A DNA stretch of 64,000 bases. Source: Piper betle. Lineage: Eukaryota; Streptophyta; Magnoliopsida; Piperales; Piperaceae. Positions 1-13,998 of this stretch are shown here, piece after piece. The DNA is taken from positions 1-64,000 of the forward strand of contig JAURVB010012950.1 in assembly GCA_033002965.1 (NCBI GenBank), in the 5' to 3' direction. A program made the translations under genes and the position numbers. A model generated the notes under the pieces. It was not told the origin of the DNA. It searched no databases and saw only the letters and a list, made by a program, of their open reading frames with translations. The stretch's first letter is position 1; the number at the start of each line of letters is the position of its first letter.

Positions 1-2066
1 CATCAGGGCACATAAGGGAGCCGTCGCTATCGGGTCGTCGCCCTCGAGTCGACAGCGTTCCCCTTTCTTTCTCATTCTCATACGTTGGCCATTTCTCTAT
101 CGCTTCTCGCATCAAATCTCATTCCTTTTCGCCTTCTGCACCTTCCATATTACTCCTGGCCTTGAGCACGAAGGCCGAGCACTCTCAGGCAGTCGCCTTT
201 AGTACCCTTTGAACCACAAGTTTAGACATGTACTGCATTGCATTACCCGTAAACCTCCACACTTCTCCGGGTTTGAGAAACTCAAAGGTGGAGTTGTCCG
301 GATCCTTCGGGCACATGCCCTATCTGAAGGCGTGGCTGTCAGTAACCCTCATTCCATCTCTCACTGAAACCGGGAAAACTATATATATACAGGCCTGTGT
401 TGGGATTTATACAATAGGCCAAAGGCATCGTGAGCTGGATCTGATGTTCGAAAACAAACTTGAGGGATCTCATCCTCGAGGGTTATTAATCCGAAAAAAG
501 AACTGTTGGCTAAATGGCCCGAGCACTTAACTCGTCCTGCACAAGATCAATCAAATACTCAATAGAGTAGCGTAAAAATAGAGAACGAGTCCTAAAAGGA
601 CCTGGTAGAAGCTCCAAACGGGTCCACGCGGCTAGGCGGCAAGCTCCTACACCGTACCTACACAATCAAGCTAAAAACTAATGCCCGCATGATGAATCAC
701 ACATCCTATAGCATGCACACACAATCAACACAATCACGCATCAATCAACACACGTCAACCTATATCAATTCTAGCAAGTCTACTTAGGCTAGTTTGTCAT
801 TAGATCATGATCATTACCTAGTTACCCTAATTAGTTTCGCAGCCTCCATTTTTAATACCACTCAATCAAACAAATTTCATATTTTATCCTTAATCAAATC
901 TACATTTATATATATTATTATAACACATAATTCACCAATCCTAGCACGTAATTCTAATAATCAATACTTTCAAATAATTAAGTTAAAATAAATTATACCT
1001 CGCGTCGTCGAAAATCGGCGACGACTAGGGTTTCCATTTCGTGGCTCAAAACTCGAATTCGCCACCTAGCGGCGTCCGAGGTCCGATCAGGTTGGACCGG
1101 GTGCGTTCGGCGGATGATCCGGAGAGTTTCCCACAAATCCAAATTTTCAGCAATTCGGGCAGTTTTCTGGCAATGTTTCGGGACAGGGCAATCAGGGGGT
1201 TTATCGGCACCAGGTTGACTAGCTTGGTCCAATGGTGGTGTCAAACAGGGTAGCCAGGGCGGCAATGGCTGTCGGCGATGGCATTGAAAACGGGCGACGG
1301 TGGCGGCGTGCTCTGATCGGGGCTATGGCCGGCCTCGACGGCGGTTGGGATGATGGGGGAAACGTTGGACGTCGGTGAGGGGGTGGTCGTCGGGGTCACA
1401 GCAGCGCGGCGTGGTCCGGACGGTGGCAAATCGACGACGGATAGCGTCGCGGCTTGTGGGCGATTCCGGCATCGTGGCGGCAAGACGGTGGCCGGGGTGG
1501 GTCGTGGCGGCACGGCGGAGCGGGGTGGCATTGATCGGCGGCAGCGCGGTGTCGACAGCGATAACGGCGGCGACGAGCACATGGTAGTGAGGGTTTTGGG
1601 AGGGTAGGTGTTGGGAGGGAGAAAAATACGCTTAATGGCAAACTCGTAAATAAGTATTGACTCGATTCCTAGTCGAGTTAAAGTGATAACTAGTTCGCAA
1701 TAAATTTGAAAAAATCTAGAAAATATGGGGAAAATCCTGTAAAATCAAACGAACACAACAACATCCAAATGGTATGTTCTATAACTAATAACCCACGGAA
1801 ACTCCCTATATCGCGTCCTAATTCGTCATTCGGCCCTTAAAATATTGTACGATCAGATAAAATAACAATCAATACTGCATACCTCCATATACTTGATAAC
1901 CCATTTTTCATCATCTTTTTGACATTATAATCGTATACTTGAGCATACATGACCCTCATCACTCATAACTCACAGCTTGGCCTCAACTCAGCTCGCGGTC
2001 CATGAAGCTGACTTGACTCGAACCAACTGGTTCGCTGCCGTAAAACTCTGACTCGAGTCATTTACA
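1..2066 (-). mobile_element. G0: G-family LTR, left end outside window
   Basis: This is the distal part of a long LTR that ends with ATTTACA at 2061-2066. Positions 120-700 match G2 at 63100-63700 almost colinearly, including the stretch GGGATCTCATCC (470-481) and AAATGGCCCGA (512-522). It has an AT-rich part (700-1000), a GC-rich part (1000-1600) and a paired TTGACTCG...CGAGTTAA module at 1657-1682. Joining G0 and G2 suggests a full LTR of about 2.8 kb. It interrupts an F-family LTR that resumes at 2067. Orientation is inferred from colinearity with the reverse complement of family F; no primer site is visible. The short GC-rich open frames at 1041-1641 overlap on both strands and look like composition, not genes. 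Confidence 0.7.
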
Positions 2067-3302
2067 ATGAGTTTGATATTATTATTATTCTTGATTATTG
2101 AGTATTAACTATTTGTTTATTTATTTGTTTACAGAATTATTAATTATTTATATGTTTACTAACACTATCATAAATGATATTTACTTGTGTTTAGTCATGT
2201 ATTTATATAGTATAATTATATTATTAATTCTTTGATTAGAGTATTATTTATGTTCACGTATTTGTTATTTACCTAATTATCTATGTGCGTATTTATTTGT
2301 TTAGTTATTATTATTATGTCACGATTTGTGTGTCAGTTGTTTAGTTGTAGCCTTCTTAGCACTATTTTCTTTATTAGGATTTAATGATGATATGAGCATA
2401 TACCACGAGCATGCATCATATAGAGATATTAGTATTTTACTTACAAGTGGGTTCGGATGTAGGTTTGGGAGTCTGAGCTCATCGAAGATGTGCAGATACG
2501 CTTAGAGCTTGGACCCCAGTTCTGTAGGACTCTCTCACTCTGTTCGACTCCTTGCATGTCGAATTTAATCTTGTTTTATACATAGGGTGGCATCGACAGT
2601 GCTTTATCGGATCCCTTTGATGTCAGGACATTGAGCCATGTTTTCTACACATGTTTAATAAAAATACAAGGATGAGATTCCTTGTTGGTTTTTAAACTTA
2701 AACTCCAGAAATTTATAATACAATGCTCTTCCCTTAGCCTATTATACAAGTACAGACATTTTTGTGGATTTCTTGAATAGGATAATGAGTGGTACAAAGA
2801 TATGTATAGATTGCACTAGTACTCCTTTCAACCCTAAGGTAGTGCAGTGTATGAGGGTACTGTGTAATGCTGCACATTTCCAAAATTTGTGGTACTAACA
2901 TTACTGTTCCTTTTGCCACTCGAGTATTGTGGTGGGTGATATGAAGATGTGAGGGTGGAAGCATTGTATGTATGAATATTATTATGAGCTAAGCAAGAGA
3001 GCCGACACTTGCTTACGCAACCCAGTGTGAGGCAATCTTGAAGTTTAATAAGTTTTCGTGGGTATTGGAATACTCATTTGTTAGTTTGTATTAGTTATTT
3101 TTTAGACCATTAATATTCATTACTGACATTTTTAGTATTATATATATATAGGTTTTTAAATCTTGAGTTGACTTTGGTGGGAGGACAAATAAAAGCTACA
3201 CGCACTTGATCGAGTCATACCGAGGGACAACTTTAAACATGACTTGACTCCATCCAATATTTCTAATTTGGTTCTTAAGTGAACCGAAATTGGTGTGTTA
3301 TA
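2067..3302 (+). mobile_element. F0: 3' part of the 5' LTR of element F
   Basis: The sequence matches 25100-26557 (F1), 45026-45536 plus 48389-48909 (F2) and, inverted, F3 (42323-45025). It ends GTGAACCGAAAT...TGTTATA at 3302, a one-base variant of the family end GTGTTACA. Block landmarks include CGGATCCCTTTGATGTC near 2608 and an AATAAAAATAC stretch near 2656 that could serve as a poly(A) signal. The 5' part of this LTR lies beyond G0, outside the window. Confidence 0.75.
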
Positions 3303-4048
3303 GGAACATAGTGAGATACTTGACTAGAGACTGAGGTAGCTAAGACCGAACTAGCAGTCTGGTTCCTCTTATAGGGACACCTGATTGTTTGACCTAGATT
3401 GGTGATATTAAACCATACACCCCATTAGCATATTTCTTTATTTAGTACTAGAGTCCACCTTATGCAAGCAGGACTCGTAGAACACTCTAGTATAGCCATA
3501 GGACATGGAGTAGAGTTCCCTGAGGGTACACGTAGTTGACCTGTCACATTGATAAGGATCAGGGAGACAAGGGTAGATTTTGGGCTGCATACCTTGCAAT
3601 GAGATAATTTTTTTGCTGTAGCCCAGATTAGTATGTTGCAATACTTTAGAGTACCTACTTGACTACCTAGTAGACCCTTAGGGATGAACCTAGGTTTTCT
3701 CACTAAGGTTATTGCATTTCTATCCCCATAGTTTTGCACTAACCCTAGCAGCTAGTCAAGCAACACAATTTCAACATCAATGGTTAGTCTAGTTAGATGA
3801 TTCCATCATGTATGGCATGTTACACCAGATGATTCGATCACGTGTAATCCATACAGCTAGATTATTAAGGTGCCAGTGAGCTTCATCAGTGTTTAGCTTT
3901 CCAACATCATGTTGGTTCGTGTGTTGCTAGCCTTTGAGGGAGAGCTATCACCAGGTTGCCTACGAGATGACATCTTGAGTTAAATCCTCTAATCACAGTT
4001 TATGTGAGAGAGAAATTTCGAGGACAGAATTTTATGAGGAGGAGAGGT
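3303..4048 (+). mobile_element. Element F internal remnant (no coding sequence)
   Basis: Only about 750 bp separate the two F LTRs, so nearly all of gag-pol is gone. The right end has the wording typical of gypsy 3' leaders, TTTCGAGGACAGAATTTTAT (4016-4035), followed by the polypurine tract GAGGAGGAGAGG. No conserved retroelement protein motif is readable. The expected tRNA-Met primer site TGGTATCAGAGC after the 5' LTR is missing, so the deletion starts at or next to the LTR edge. Confidence 0.65.
4036..4048 (+). other. Polypurine tract of element F
   Basis: GAGGAGGAGAGGT lies immediately before the LTR start TGAAAAACCCCAAC at 4049. Position and composition fit the plus-strand primer of a gypsy element and fix F as plus-oriented. 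Confidence 0.7.
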
Positions 4049-6851
4049 TGAAAAACCCCAACTTCGGGTTAGGGTTGTACCTGATTGTAGTTTGCCTGGT
4101 TCGGGTCAATCTCGAGTCTGTTCGAGCGAGCTCGAACTAGACCAGTTTTCAGACCAAGAGTATGGGGCCCAGATGGCTGAATGTGCCTGACATGTATATG
4201 ATATATACTGCAGAACACGAGTTATTAGTGCATAGACAAGGTATAAGAATAACTTTTTTATGAATTTGCCATGGTTTTAGGCATAGATCTAGGTTGTTTC
4301 AGTGTTTAGCATCCATTTGGGATTTTTATGATATCTCATTTACATGCATCTTAGGGATTTCGGATTATCAGATTGCCTCTGTGGGCCTAACTTAATTGAG
4401 TAGGAGATTTCAAGGTTTTGAGACCCATTTAGCCTTCTTACCTTCATACCCGCCTATGGTGTCATTTTTAGGACTCGAGTTAGTTTTGACTTTGAATGGT
4501 CTTGATCCGAACTTTCTGTCTATATGTATATTACATATACCCTTATGCTGGACCTTCTAGACCGTGAGTTGTCAAACATCTAGATTGTGCCATGTGGCAG
4601 GATCTGAGCCGTACACTCAGCCTTACCTTCACCCATTTATTTCCCTAGTCTTCCCCTTGATTTTACATGATTTTCACTTTGACAATGTGGCCAGTTTGGC
4701 TCGCCACCGCCAAGTCCAAATTCATCCTTCGGCCACTGAATTGGTAGGATTGTGACCAGCTCGCAGCCGGCTATCAGTTTGTACCCACCATCGCCACCGG
4801 CCTTGCCACGGTGGCCGCCGGCCCGCCAGTGTAACTAACTACCCTAATCGGACGGGGTTACTCAAAAACATAAATGATGTAACAATAACATTCAAGAACA
4901 TGAATCGTAATACGGCAAATAAGTCTAGAAATTTATAAGTAATAAAAATAAATCATGCTTGATAGCATGTGACAATACATAAAATAGATTAACTAGGTGA
5001 GTACAAAGTCCTACAATCTCTGACCATTTCCCATAACCACATTTATAACACAAGAGAAATAAAAGGAAGTCCAATTTATTATTCATTTGTCAAACCTAGG
5101 TGGGTAAAAGAACCACCAACCACACATTTAATCCTCAGTCTGAAGCTGCTCACTTGTAGAGTCAATTCCGCGTTGGTGATAAAACCACTGAGCCACATAA
5201 TCAAATGAAACAAGTCAATATAATCTCTATTATCGTTTCTCAAGACTTTAAGTAGTTATGAGCCTATGCTGAGCTCCAATTATGCTAGGAGGGGTGGCCA
5301 CCCCATCCAGCTGCAATTCCATGCATGCGCACACACGCTATGTGGCACACAGCCTGTAGGTACAGATATTTGCGATTGACTCACCCTCTTGGTATCACAA
5401 GTGCATAATGAGCCGTCTTGCGCCATTGCGCCACTGCACCCTGTCACCCCTTTCATCATGGGGGCAGGTATTTAATCTTTCAAGGATTGCTACCCTTTGT
5501 CAATTTGAGTCGACCCCGGTTGCGCTCGGTGCATTGTGGTCGGATATGAACTTAAGCCGACCAAGACTCGCACACAATAATTTTTAAAGGGTGCGACCCT
5601 GTGTCAGACTAAGTCAATTCCTTAACCCTGGTTCCACTCAGTGCATGGTGGTTGAATCTGGGCTTATGCTGACTAGGGCTGCCAAGAAGGGAAAATATAA
5701 CATTTCAAATAATTATATGGACCTGGATAGTTTGTAAGTGAACCTGCAACTGTGACCAACGATCCTAATCTGAACGAGAATATAAAATTATACATAAGTA
5801 TAATTTTATTCGAGTGGAAATGCATGCAACTAATTGACTTAAATATATCGTTATTAAAATTCGACAACAGAAAACATGCAACATTCAACAATATTAAATA
5901 TTAAATTCTCAATATTTACATTAAATCTAGCGAGATAATTAATTATTCATATAACATAATCATTTAAGTCATACTTTACATTTTAAATTAATTATTTAAG
6001 TCATAATTCAAACTTCACTAATGACAAAATAATTATTAACTTATAAACAAGTATTTAATTACTATTATTAGTATATTTTCCTTTGAGATGATAATTACCT
6101 AACCACAATCTTGATGATTTAGTTTACGATTTTAATCTTTAATTACTATCATTATTAATAACAATTTAATTAATTAAGTCATTCAATTAAATTATTTAAA
6201 ATGATTTGTATTATCCTAATTTAAGGGTACTACTAATACAATTATTTTAAATTATTCAACTAAATAAAAGTTCGAACTTCAATTATTTTTATTATGCTAT
6301 TTAGGGTCAACGCTTGTGATTTTTTTACAAGATTATAGTTTAATAACTCATTTTCTACCTTACTAACTTGTTATTAAAATAATAACTTTATCTACCTAAT
6401 ATTAAATTTAATATGGTAATGGTGAAATCTTTATTTCATTAATCACTTACAACCATCTGGTTTAAATTAACAGCTTATAGTACATCAATTAATTATCAAG
6501 AGTTTATCATTACCGTATTTTTATTAACTCATGGCAATGCCGTACAATAATTAATTAGTTTAGCAACTGAAACTCATAACCATTAGAATAAAAAAATTTA
6601 AAATTTATTACGAGTTAGTATTATTTTTAACTCAAGCCGGTGGCAAGTCAACTTTTATTTATGAGTTTGCCACTAGAGGGATTCTTCTTCCCTGACGACC
6701 TTCTCTTCTCCAAACATCATCCTAGTACAAAACCAGATCACGTCCACCATGCACACCAGCCTTAAGATGACCAATTTCTTGCACCTTGCTCAATTCAGAG
6801 GTTCCGCTACCTCAAACCGGCATTAGAATAGGAAGAATCGGCCACCATTGG

Positions 6852-9800
6852 TGTAATGACCCACCATTTTTTACGATATTGTGGGCCTGGCTGGCCAGGT
6901 GTTACTCAAAATTTAACAAAACAAACCCTATAATGACCAGTCCTAACCGGACCGGGTGTTACTTGAAAGATTACATGAATAATATGAAAGCAAATAAGTT
7001 TAGCATTTCTAACTCAAAAGAACTTATGTTGCAAATAACAATGCTTGAAGTAATTATCCCACAGTCTTGGACTGTTTCCCATAGCCACATTTATAACACA
7101 AGAAAAGTAAAAAGAGAAGTCTGCTTATTATCTGTTCACCACCCTATCGTCTCTTAGTCTTTATTTCTAGCTACTAACCTGCATAGGCAATTCCGCGTTA
7201 GTGATCAACAACTAAGCCATATAATTAAATAAAACAAGTTCATAAACTCCCTATCATTATCTATAATAATGGCTATTGTGACTATTCTAACATGTCCATT
7301 TATTAGCTGATGGTTCAGTACACCATGTCAATTAGTTGGCTAATCGGTTCAATCCACCATGTCTGTAATTGGCTGGCGAGTCCAATCTGCCATATCCAAT
7401 TTATTGGCTGATGGGTCAGTCCATTATGTCCAATACCGGCTGGCGAATCCAATCCGCCATGTCCGTTATCGGCTGGTGAGTCCAATCCACCCTGTAATTG
7501 GCTGGCGAGTCCAATCTGCCATATCCAATTTATTGGCTGATGGGTCAGTCCATCATGCCCATTACTGGCTGGCGGGAACAATCTGCCATGTCCCTTATTG
7601 GCTGGTGAGTCCAATTCACCATGTCCGTAACTGGCTGGTGAGCCAATCCGCCATGTCCAATTTATTAGCTGATGGGTCAGCCCATCAAGTCCATTACCAG
7701 CTAGCGAGTCCAATCCACCATATCCGTTAACGGCTAGTGAGTCCAATCCCCATGTCCGTAATTAGCTGGCAAGTCCAATCCACCATGTCAATTTATTGGT
7801 AGAAAGGTCAGTCCATCATGTCCATTACCGGCTGCTGAGTCCAATATCAGCTGTTGAGTCCAATCCACCCTGTCCGTAATTGGCTGGCGAGTCCAATCTG
7901 CCATGTCCAATTTATTTGCTGATGGGTGAGTCCATCATGTCCATTATTGTATTATTAAGGGTGTAGCATGTGTCAGACTCAATCAATTCCTTGTCCCTGG
8001 TTGCACTCGGTGCATGGTGGTAGAATCTAGGCTCAGGCTAACCAGGTTGTCCACAAGGGAAAATACAACATTTTAAATAATTATATGGATCTGGATATTT
8101 TGAACTTGCAGCTATGACCAATGATCGTAATCTAAATGAGGACATAACATTATACGTTAGCATAATTTTATTCGAGTAGAAATACATGCAACTAAATGAC
8201 TAATATATATATCACTATTAAATTTCAACAATATTTAACTATTAATGTGATATAATCATTTAAATCCTACTTTCCATTAGTAATCTAGATCATAATTAAT
8301 AGTTAACAAATATATAATTACTATTATTAGTATATTTTCCTTTGAGACGATAATTACTTAACCCCGATCTTGATGATTTAGTTGACGGTTATGATTTTTA
8401 GTCGCTACTACTATTTACTGCAATTTAATTAATTAAGTTGTTCAATTAAATTATTTAAAATAATTTGTATTATTTTAGTTCATGAATATTATTAATACAA
8501 TTATTTTAAATTATTCCACTATATAAAGTTTTGAACTATATTTATTTTCATTATGCTATTTAGGTTCGACGCGAGTGATTGCAACCCGACTCTAGTTTAA
8601 TAACCAATTTTCTACATTACTAACTCGTTATTAAGATAATCACTTCATTTACCTAATATTAAATTTAATATGGTAAAGGTAAAATCTTTATTTTATTAAT
8701 TACTTAAAATCGTCCGATTTAATTTAATTGCTTGTTGTGCAGATTAATTATAGACTGTTTATCATTACCGTATTTTTTTATTAGTTATGGCAATTTTGTA
8801 CAATTAATAATTAATTTAGTAACTTTAACCAATAACCCATTAAAATGATTATTTATTTAAAGATTTATTACAAGTTAATATTATTTTTTAACTCGAGTAA
8901 GTATCGAGCCCGGTGTTATTTCCGAGTTCGTATTATTATTTAACTCGAGTTGTGTCGAGTCAAGCATTATTTACAAGTTTGCTACCAAAGGTAAAATTTT
9001 CCTTCTTCTTCTTTGGCATGCTCTGTTCGTGACTCCAAGCTCCCTCCAGCCGCCGCTGCCGCCGACCACCTCCGGCAACCATCCACCATCACCGTCCAGC
9101 TCTGTCGTGCCGCTTCAGTCTCACCCCAGCCAACTCCAGCCGCGGCGACACATGCATCTTCTGCCTAGTGGCACTCTCGCGTCACCGATTCCACCACTGG
9201 TGAGCATAGCCGCCTCAATTGGTTAGTCGCCTCGACACCCTTGACCTCCTAATGACCTTCCCGGGCTAGATTGCAACCTATCGCCACCCAGGACGGCTGG
9301 ACTTCTACACCCATCGCCGCACCTCTGTTTTTTCCACCGTCCTCTATTTTTGGCCATTTACCACCCCAAGCCAGCATCCACACACGTGAGATTGACCCTA
9401 CACTGATCGACGAAGAGAGTAGGATCATCTCCAGATGTCAGATTAGCCGTCGCCACTAATTCCCGGCAAGGCTTGCTCGTGCTTGCCCATCTCGCCTCGT
9501 CAACAAATTTTAGTTTGTTTCTTGTTGATTTTAAACTTTAATCCTCACGATTATAAAGCTTATTATCAAATTAAAATATGCATGCAAGAAAATTAAGAAG
9601 AGGGAGATAGGAAGAATACCTAAGTAAGGAAGAAGACACGCCGGTAAGGAAAAGGTGAAGAAAATGCGAATGAAGGCTAGGGTGGAGGACGTCCTTCATA
9701 AAATAAAATGAAATGATGGCTAGGGTGTGTGAAAACACCCGTATTTCATTTAACCGAGTAACATGGTCAATAATAAAATATAATAATTAACCGAGTAGAA

Positions 9801-9876
9801 TTAACCGGGTATTGGATATAACACGTTCGGTCCTTCCCGAACCGCGTTTGTGTCTTTTTTTTTCTCGGTCTTTACA
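6852..9876 (-). repeat. Element A 3' LTR (left)
   Basis: A 3025-bp LTR reading TGTAATGACCC on the plus strand and ending GGTCTTTACA. It contains shared blocks at 7060-7095, 7188-7230 and 7975-8052, a 33-bp tandem array at 7291-7950, an AT-rich core (8090-8900), two CTCGAGT...GAGTC modules (8888-8990), and a GC-rich segment (9000-9500). Near the transcription-start side it has GGCTAGGGTG (9718) and AT-rich sequence resembling the C and D LTR promoters. Confidence 0.85.
7291..7950. repeat. 33-bp tandem array in left LTR of A
   Basis: About 20 imperfect copies of a 33-34-bp unit built from CCACCATGTCCATTA and TCGGCTGGTGAGTCCAAT. Because 33 is a multiple of three, both strands give long apparent open frames with 11-residue periodicity. 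The array in the right LTR is longer (about 27 copies), so copy number changed after insertion. Confidence 0.85.
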
Positions 9877-9890
9877 ATCTCCCCAACTTG
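9877..9890 (-). other. Polypurine tract of element A
   Basis: On the minus strand AAGTTGGGGAGAT directly precedes the LTR start TGTAAAGACC. This fixes the left LTR as the 3' LTR. Upstream, the minus strand reads TTCGGGGACGAAATATTTCC, the usual gypsy wording before this tract. Confidence 0.8.
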
Positions 9891-9959
9891 GAAATATTTC
9901 GTCCCCGAAATATCATAACAGGAAATAGAACAATTATGATTAACTTTATTTATTTCTTC

Positions 9960-11389
9960 GGAATTAGTTCATGCCACTACAAATATAAAACTCCTATGCC
10001 ACAAACAAACTAGGGTATTTCCTTGCCATTTCTTGTTCAGTCTCTCATGTAGCTTCTTCTGACCCTAATTTTTCCACAATACTTTTACAAAAGGAATTTC
10101 CTTGTTGTTGAGTGTCTTTATTTTTCTTGCCAGGAAGCGGATGAGCTTTTCCTCGTAGGTTAAATTTGATTGTAGCTCTAAGTCTTCAAAATTGGTGATG
10201 ATACGATCCTCATCCCGTACATTTCTTTAGCATTGACACATGGAAAACATTGTGTACTCCAGCTAGGCTTGGTGGCAATGCTAATCTATATGCACAATTC
10301 CCTACTTGATCGAGGATTGGGAACGGTCCTATGAATCTTGGCTTCAACTTCCCTGATATTTAAATCCGATCACCCCCTTCGTAGGAGATGTCTTTAGGTA
10401 CACAAACTCCCCAACTTGGAACTCTAGATCCTTCCTTTGAGTATCAGCATAACTCTTTTGTCGATTCTGAGTTGCCTTAAAGTCTTTGCTGAATGAGTTT
10501 CACCTTTTCAGTTGCTTCCCACACCATCTCTGGCCCGACTATAACTGCTTCGGTAGACTCCAACCAGCACGATGGAGATCTATAGGGCCTACCATATAAG
10601 GCTTCAAATGGTGCCATCCCTATACTGGCATGGTAAGTGTTATTGTAGGTGAATTTAGCTAAGGCTAAGTGTTTCTCCCAGTCACCCCCTCTCAAGAATG
10701 CAAGCTTTTAACAAATCTTCCAAAGTTTGAATGGTTCTCTCACTTTGACCATCAGTTTGGGGATTATATGCTGTACTCAACTTAAATTGAGTTCCCATTG
10801 CTTTATGGAAAACTTCCTAGAAATGTGAGGTGAATAGGGGATCGCAGTCGGAGACTATCTCCTTTGGAATCCCATGCAATTTGACAATATTGTCAACATA
10901 CAATCTTGCCAGATATTCCGCCATTCTCATCGATTTCGTGGGGATGAAGTGAGCTACCTTAGTTAGTTAGTCCATAACTACCCATATGGAGTCATGCTTC
11001 TTTTGAGTTCTTAGGTGCTTCAAAATAAAATTGCATGTGACACACTCCCATTTCCAAGTTGGTATTTATAAAGGTTGCAATAGTCCTCCATGTAGTTGAT
11101 GTTGGGCTTTGATCTGTTGGCAAGTCTGACACTTAGAGACAAAATCCACAACATCCTTCTTCATCCCAATCCACCAGTAGGTTCGCTTTAAATTCTGATA
11201 CATTTTAGTAACTCTAGGGTATATCGAGAACTTTGAGCAATGAGCCTCCTCCAAGAATTCCACCTCAGTGCATTATCCTTGAGTACACACAACATTCCTC
11301 TAAATATGATCACACTATTTGAATTAGCTACAATGTCAGGAATCTTGTCCAACATTTTATTCAGCTCCTCATCACCCATTTGTGGTAGC
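9960..11389 (-). pseudogene. pol: Element A pol 3' part: integrase and chromodomain relic
   Basis: Read on the minus strand from 11389. First comes a linker, then the integrase zinc-binding region at 11263-11066 with CQTCQQ; the second histidine of the HHCC finger is tyrosine (SIYP). The catalytic core follows with all three acidic positions recognisable: WVVMD (about 10970), VSDCDP (about 10850) and SERT (about 10740). An in-frame TAA directly follows the first aspartate motif. The C-terminal domain at 10695-10477 has KFTYNNTYHASIG and PFEALYGR. A frame-broken chromodomain near 10150-10030 shows KTLNNKEIPFVKVLW then EEATWE. Frameshifts and stops make it non-functional. It continues from 19374 across the B insertion. 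Confidence 0.85.
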
Positions 11390-12542
11390 TGTTAGACTAT
11401 TTTCAATAACATGCAAATATACACGGTCGAAACAAGTAGTATGATGATAAATTAAAGTATCGTTCTCACAGAGAGATGAATTTCCTTAAATTAATTAAAG
11501 AAAATAAAATTAAGAACAAAATAGAAATAATTGACTTAACGAAATCTAAATAATAACTTCAATAAAAAGCGAAGTTAAAATTATAAAACTCGTTCTAGAG
11601 TTGAATTTCCCTTAACATGAATTTAATCTTCATTAAATCTTCCTCTTATCTTTTATTCCCTTAGATTGTCGATCTAGGATAATTATATGACATGGTGGCT
11701 CCCGCTCCTTCATGCTTCTATTATTTTGCCTCAATTTCTACCTCCCGGTGATAATTGATTAATCAACAAAATAATGCATTTAGATTTGCCTTACAATCGC
11801 ATACGGAGTTGTGTATCTTCCGACCACAATGACAAACAAGTCAAAAGACTCGTCGTATGATGAATTATCAATAACTAATTTAATTAATTTCTCCCGAAAT
11901 CTAATTAAACCTCGATATCTAAGAAATAGGTGATCAATCTACTCTGAGCATTAAGAACATGACAATTTACACATTCCGATTGAATAAAAGAGTAAGAGCT
12001 TGAAATACATTCAATTAAATCATGTTAAGTTCCATTCTTCTATAGAACCAAATATAAGACTACTCCATAATAAAAATAGAAATCATTATAAAGAAGAAAC
12101 TAATTTTTATTATAAAAGAAAAAGGAATTACAAAAATTAAAACTACTACTTTCACTACACTCTGAAGCTAAGAGATGAGATATGATAACAACAAATTACC
12201 ACCCCTTTATATAGAATTGGAGATACAAGAATTCGAAGAGGGTGTTCACAAATCAACGTAGTCTAATTAATTATAATGTCCCTTCAAGTTTCCAACTGTT
12301 CGACTTCATTGAACACCATAAATTGTAGCCATTGGGTAGAGCCAAGTATCATGACCAATCAATTCCAAAGCTTAATTTATTCATCTTTTTCTGCATTAAA
12401 ATATCAAAATTAAGCATATATAATAAAATATTAATTAACTAAAAAAAAGTAAAATATTACTTAATTAATAATATCTATACCCGGGAAGTATAAAATCATA
12501 TTAAAAACATGGGTAAATATTATATATTTTAAACACTTAACA
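11390..12542 (-). repeat. Element B 3' LTR
   Basis: A 1153-bp LTR with TG...CA ends. It preserves the undisturbed site (ATAGAATTGGAGATAC near 12211-12227) into which solo LTR C was inserted in the other copy. Confidence 0.88.
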
Positions 12543-13998
12543 CACCCCCAAACTTAAACTTTTACTCGTCCTCAGCAAAATATCATAACAAAGAAAATAT
12601 TACTACACAAAAATGCTTAGTCCCCATTATGTTCTCATATGATTCTCAATCAAACCCTCAAGAGTCAACAAGATGTCAATCAAATCAGAAATTCCCTTTC
12701 ATCAATCACATCCAAAAGAAAGCTCTGTGTGTGTGTGATAGTCTATTGGCTTATCATTCTCATCTGCAACCAAGAGAATACAATCAAACACATGCTTAAA
12801 TATGTTCACCTTTCGCTCCCATCTCCACTAATGTAGGCAATGCCAATTCAATGGAATCAATAGGTCTTTATAGGTTGTAATGGGACCAGGGGCTAGGCAC
12901 CAAAAATCGGATAAATAAGATAGAAAAATCAGAGGCTAATATGCACCCTAGATTTAAAAATCCTTTCTAAATCCTGACATACATGTACAACAAATCCCCA
13001 AGTAATTTGACACAAACTTCCTTAAATGTAGTATCGAATTGACCCAATATAAGAACTAACTTTGCTTTGATTTTCCATTGACTACCTACTACTTTTTATT
13101 TTTCTCTTTTCTTTCAAACCAGTGGAAGACTCTTGCTTCATCTTGTATTTACTGGTGGAGGATCATTGCCTCATCTTTTTCTTTTCTTGTTTTTTTTCTT
13201 TGTTTTTCTTCTCTCTTGTTTTTTACAAAGCAAAGTACCAGTAAAATCCACATTATCTTTTTAATCACCGCTCTATGACAAGAAATGCCTTCCCTCTATA
13301 CTATTCAAAATTTCATCCTTGTTAGAATTTGGAATGAATTTAAAACACTAGGGTGCTAGGACTCAAGTAGCAAGATATATTTTCAATGAAAAGGCCAGGG
13401 CTAAAATAAAGGTAATCAAACAAATATGTATAATAAAGGCCATGAAATTGTGTACAGAGGATAATTCATATTAGGTAGGCTTGAAGAAAGGCCCAGACTC
13501 ATCAAAAAGAAATGCCTATATCATTTCCCATCAACATGGCAAGCCAAATATTTTGCCTCGAAAATCGCTAGGGAAAATTCTAAAAGTCATGACCATCATG
13601 CATAATCATTATTGCAAAACATTCATCGAAATCATCTAAACCAAAGGATTGTGAAAATAATATAAGGTAGAGAACCAACTCTCAAATGTAATCTTTTACT
13701 CAGTTCATCCCTCATATCAATTAATCAAGTTTTCTCAAGAAAGGTAAGACTAATTCACATGTATCTATCATTGAACCAAGAGACTAAAATACCATTGCAT
13801 AATAAAATTTTTACACTAAACTATACATACATATATATATATGTATATCTAAATCTAAACATGAGTCAAGCATGAAAAATATGCATAAAATTAAGGCATC
13901 ACCCCCAAACTTAAACTGAAACATTGTCCTCAAAAATAAAAATAAAGAAAAAGAAATGAAAGAGAACTCCCTCATTTCAATTAGTTGGTGGATGATTA
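12543..13998 (-). other. Element B 3' non-coding internal region
   Basis: AT-rich sequence between the pol relic and the 3' LTR, with no conserved protein seen on either strand. In Athila elements this is where an env-like gene may lie, but I see no readable one here. It begins at the LTR with GTTTGGGGGTG (polypurine tract on the minus strand, 12543-12560). A near copy of that tract and its flank occurs at 13900-13930. Confidence 0.6.

Noticed and set aside
1041..1641. GC-rich overlapping frames on both strands
   Set aside because: Located in the GC-rich zone of the G LTR; overlapping frames on both strands with Arg/Pro-rich composition and no domain.
7291..7950. Long open frames on both strands through the 33-bp array (also 21004-21912)
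   Set aside because: The unit length is a multiple of three, so any frame without a stop in one unit stays open. No domain, and the frames are open on both strands.
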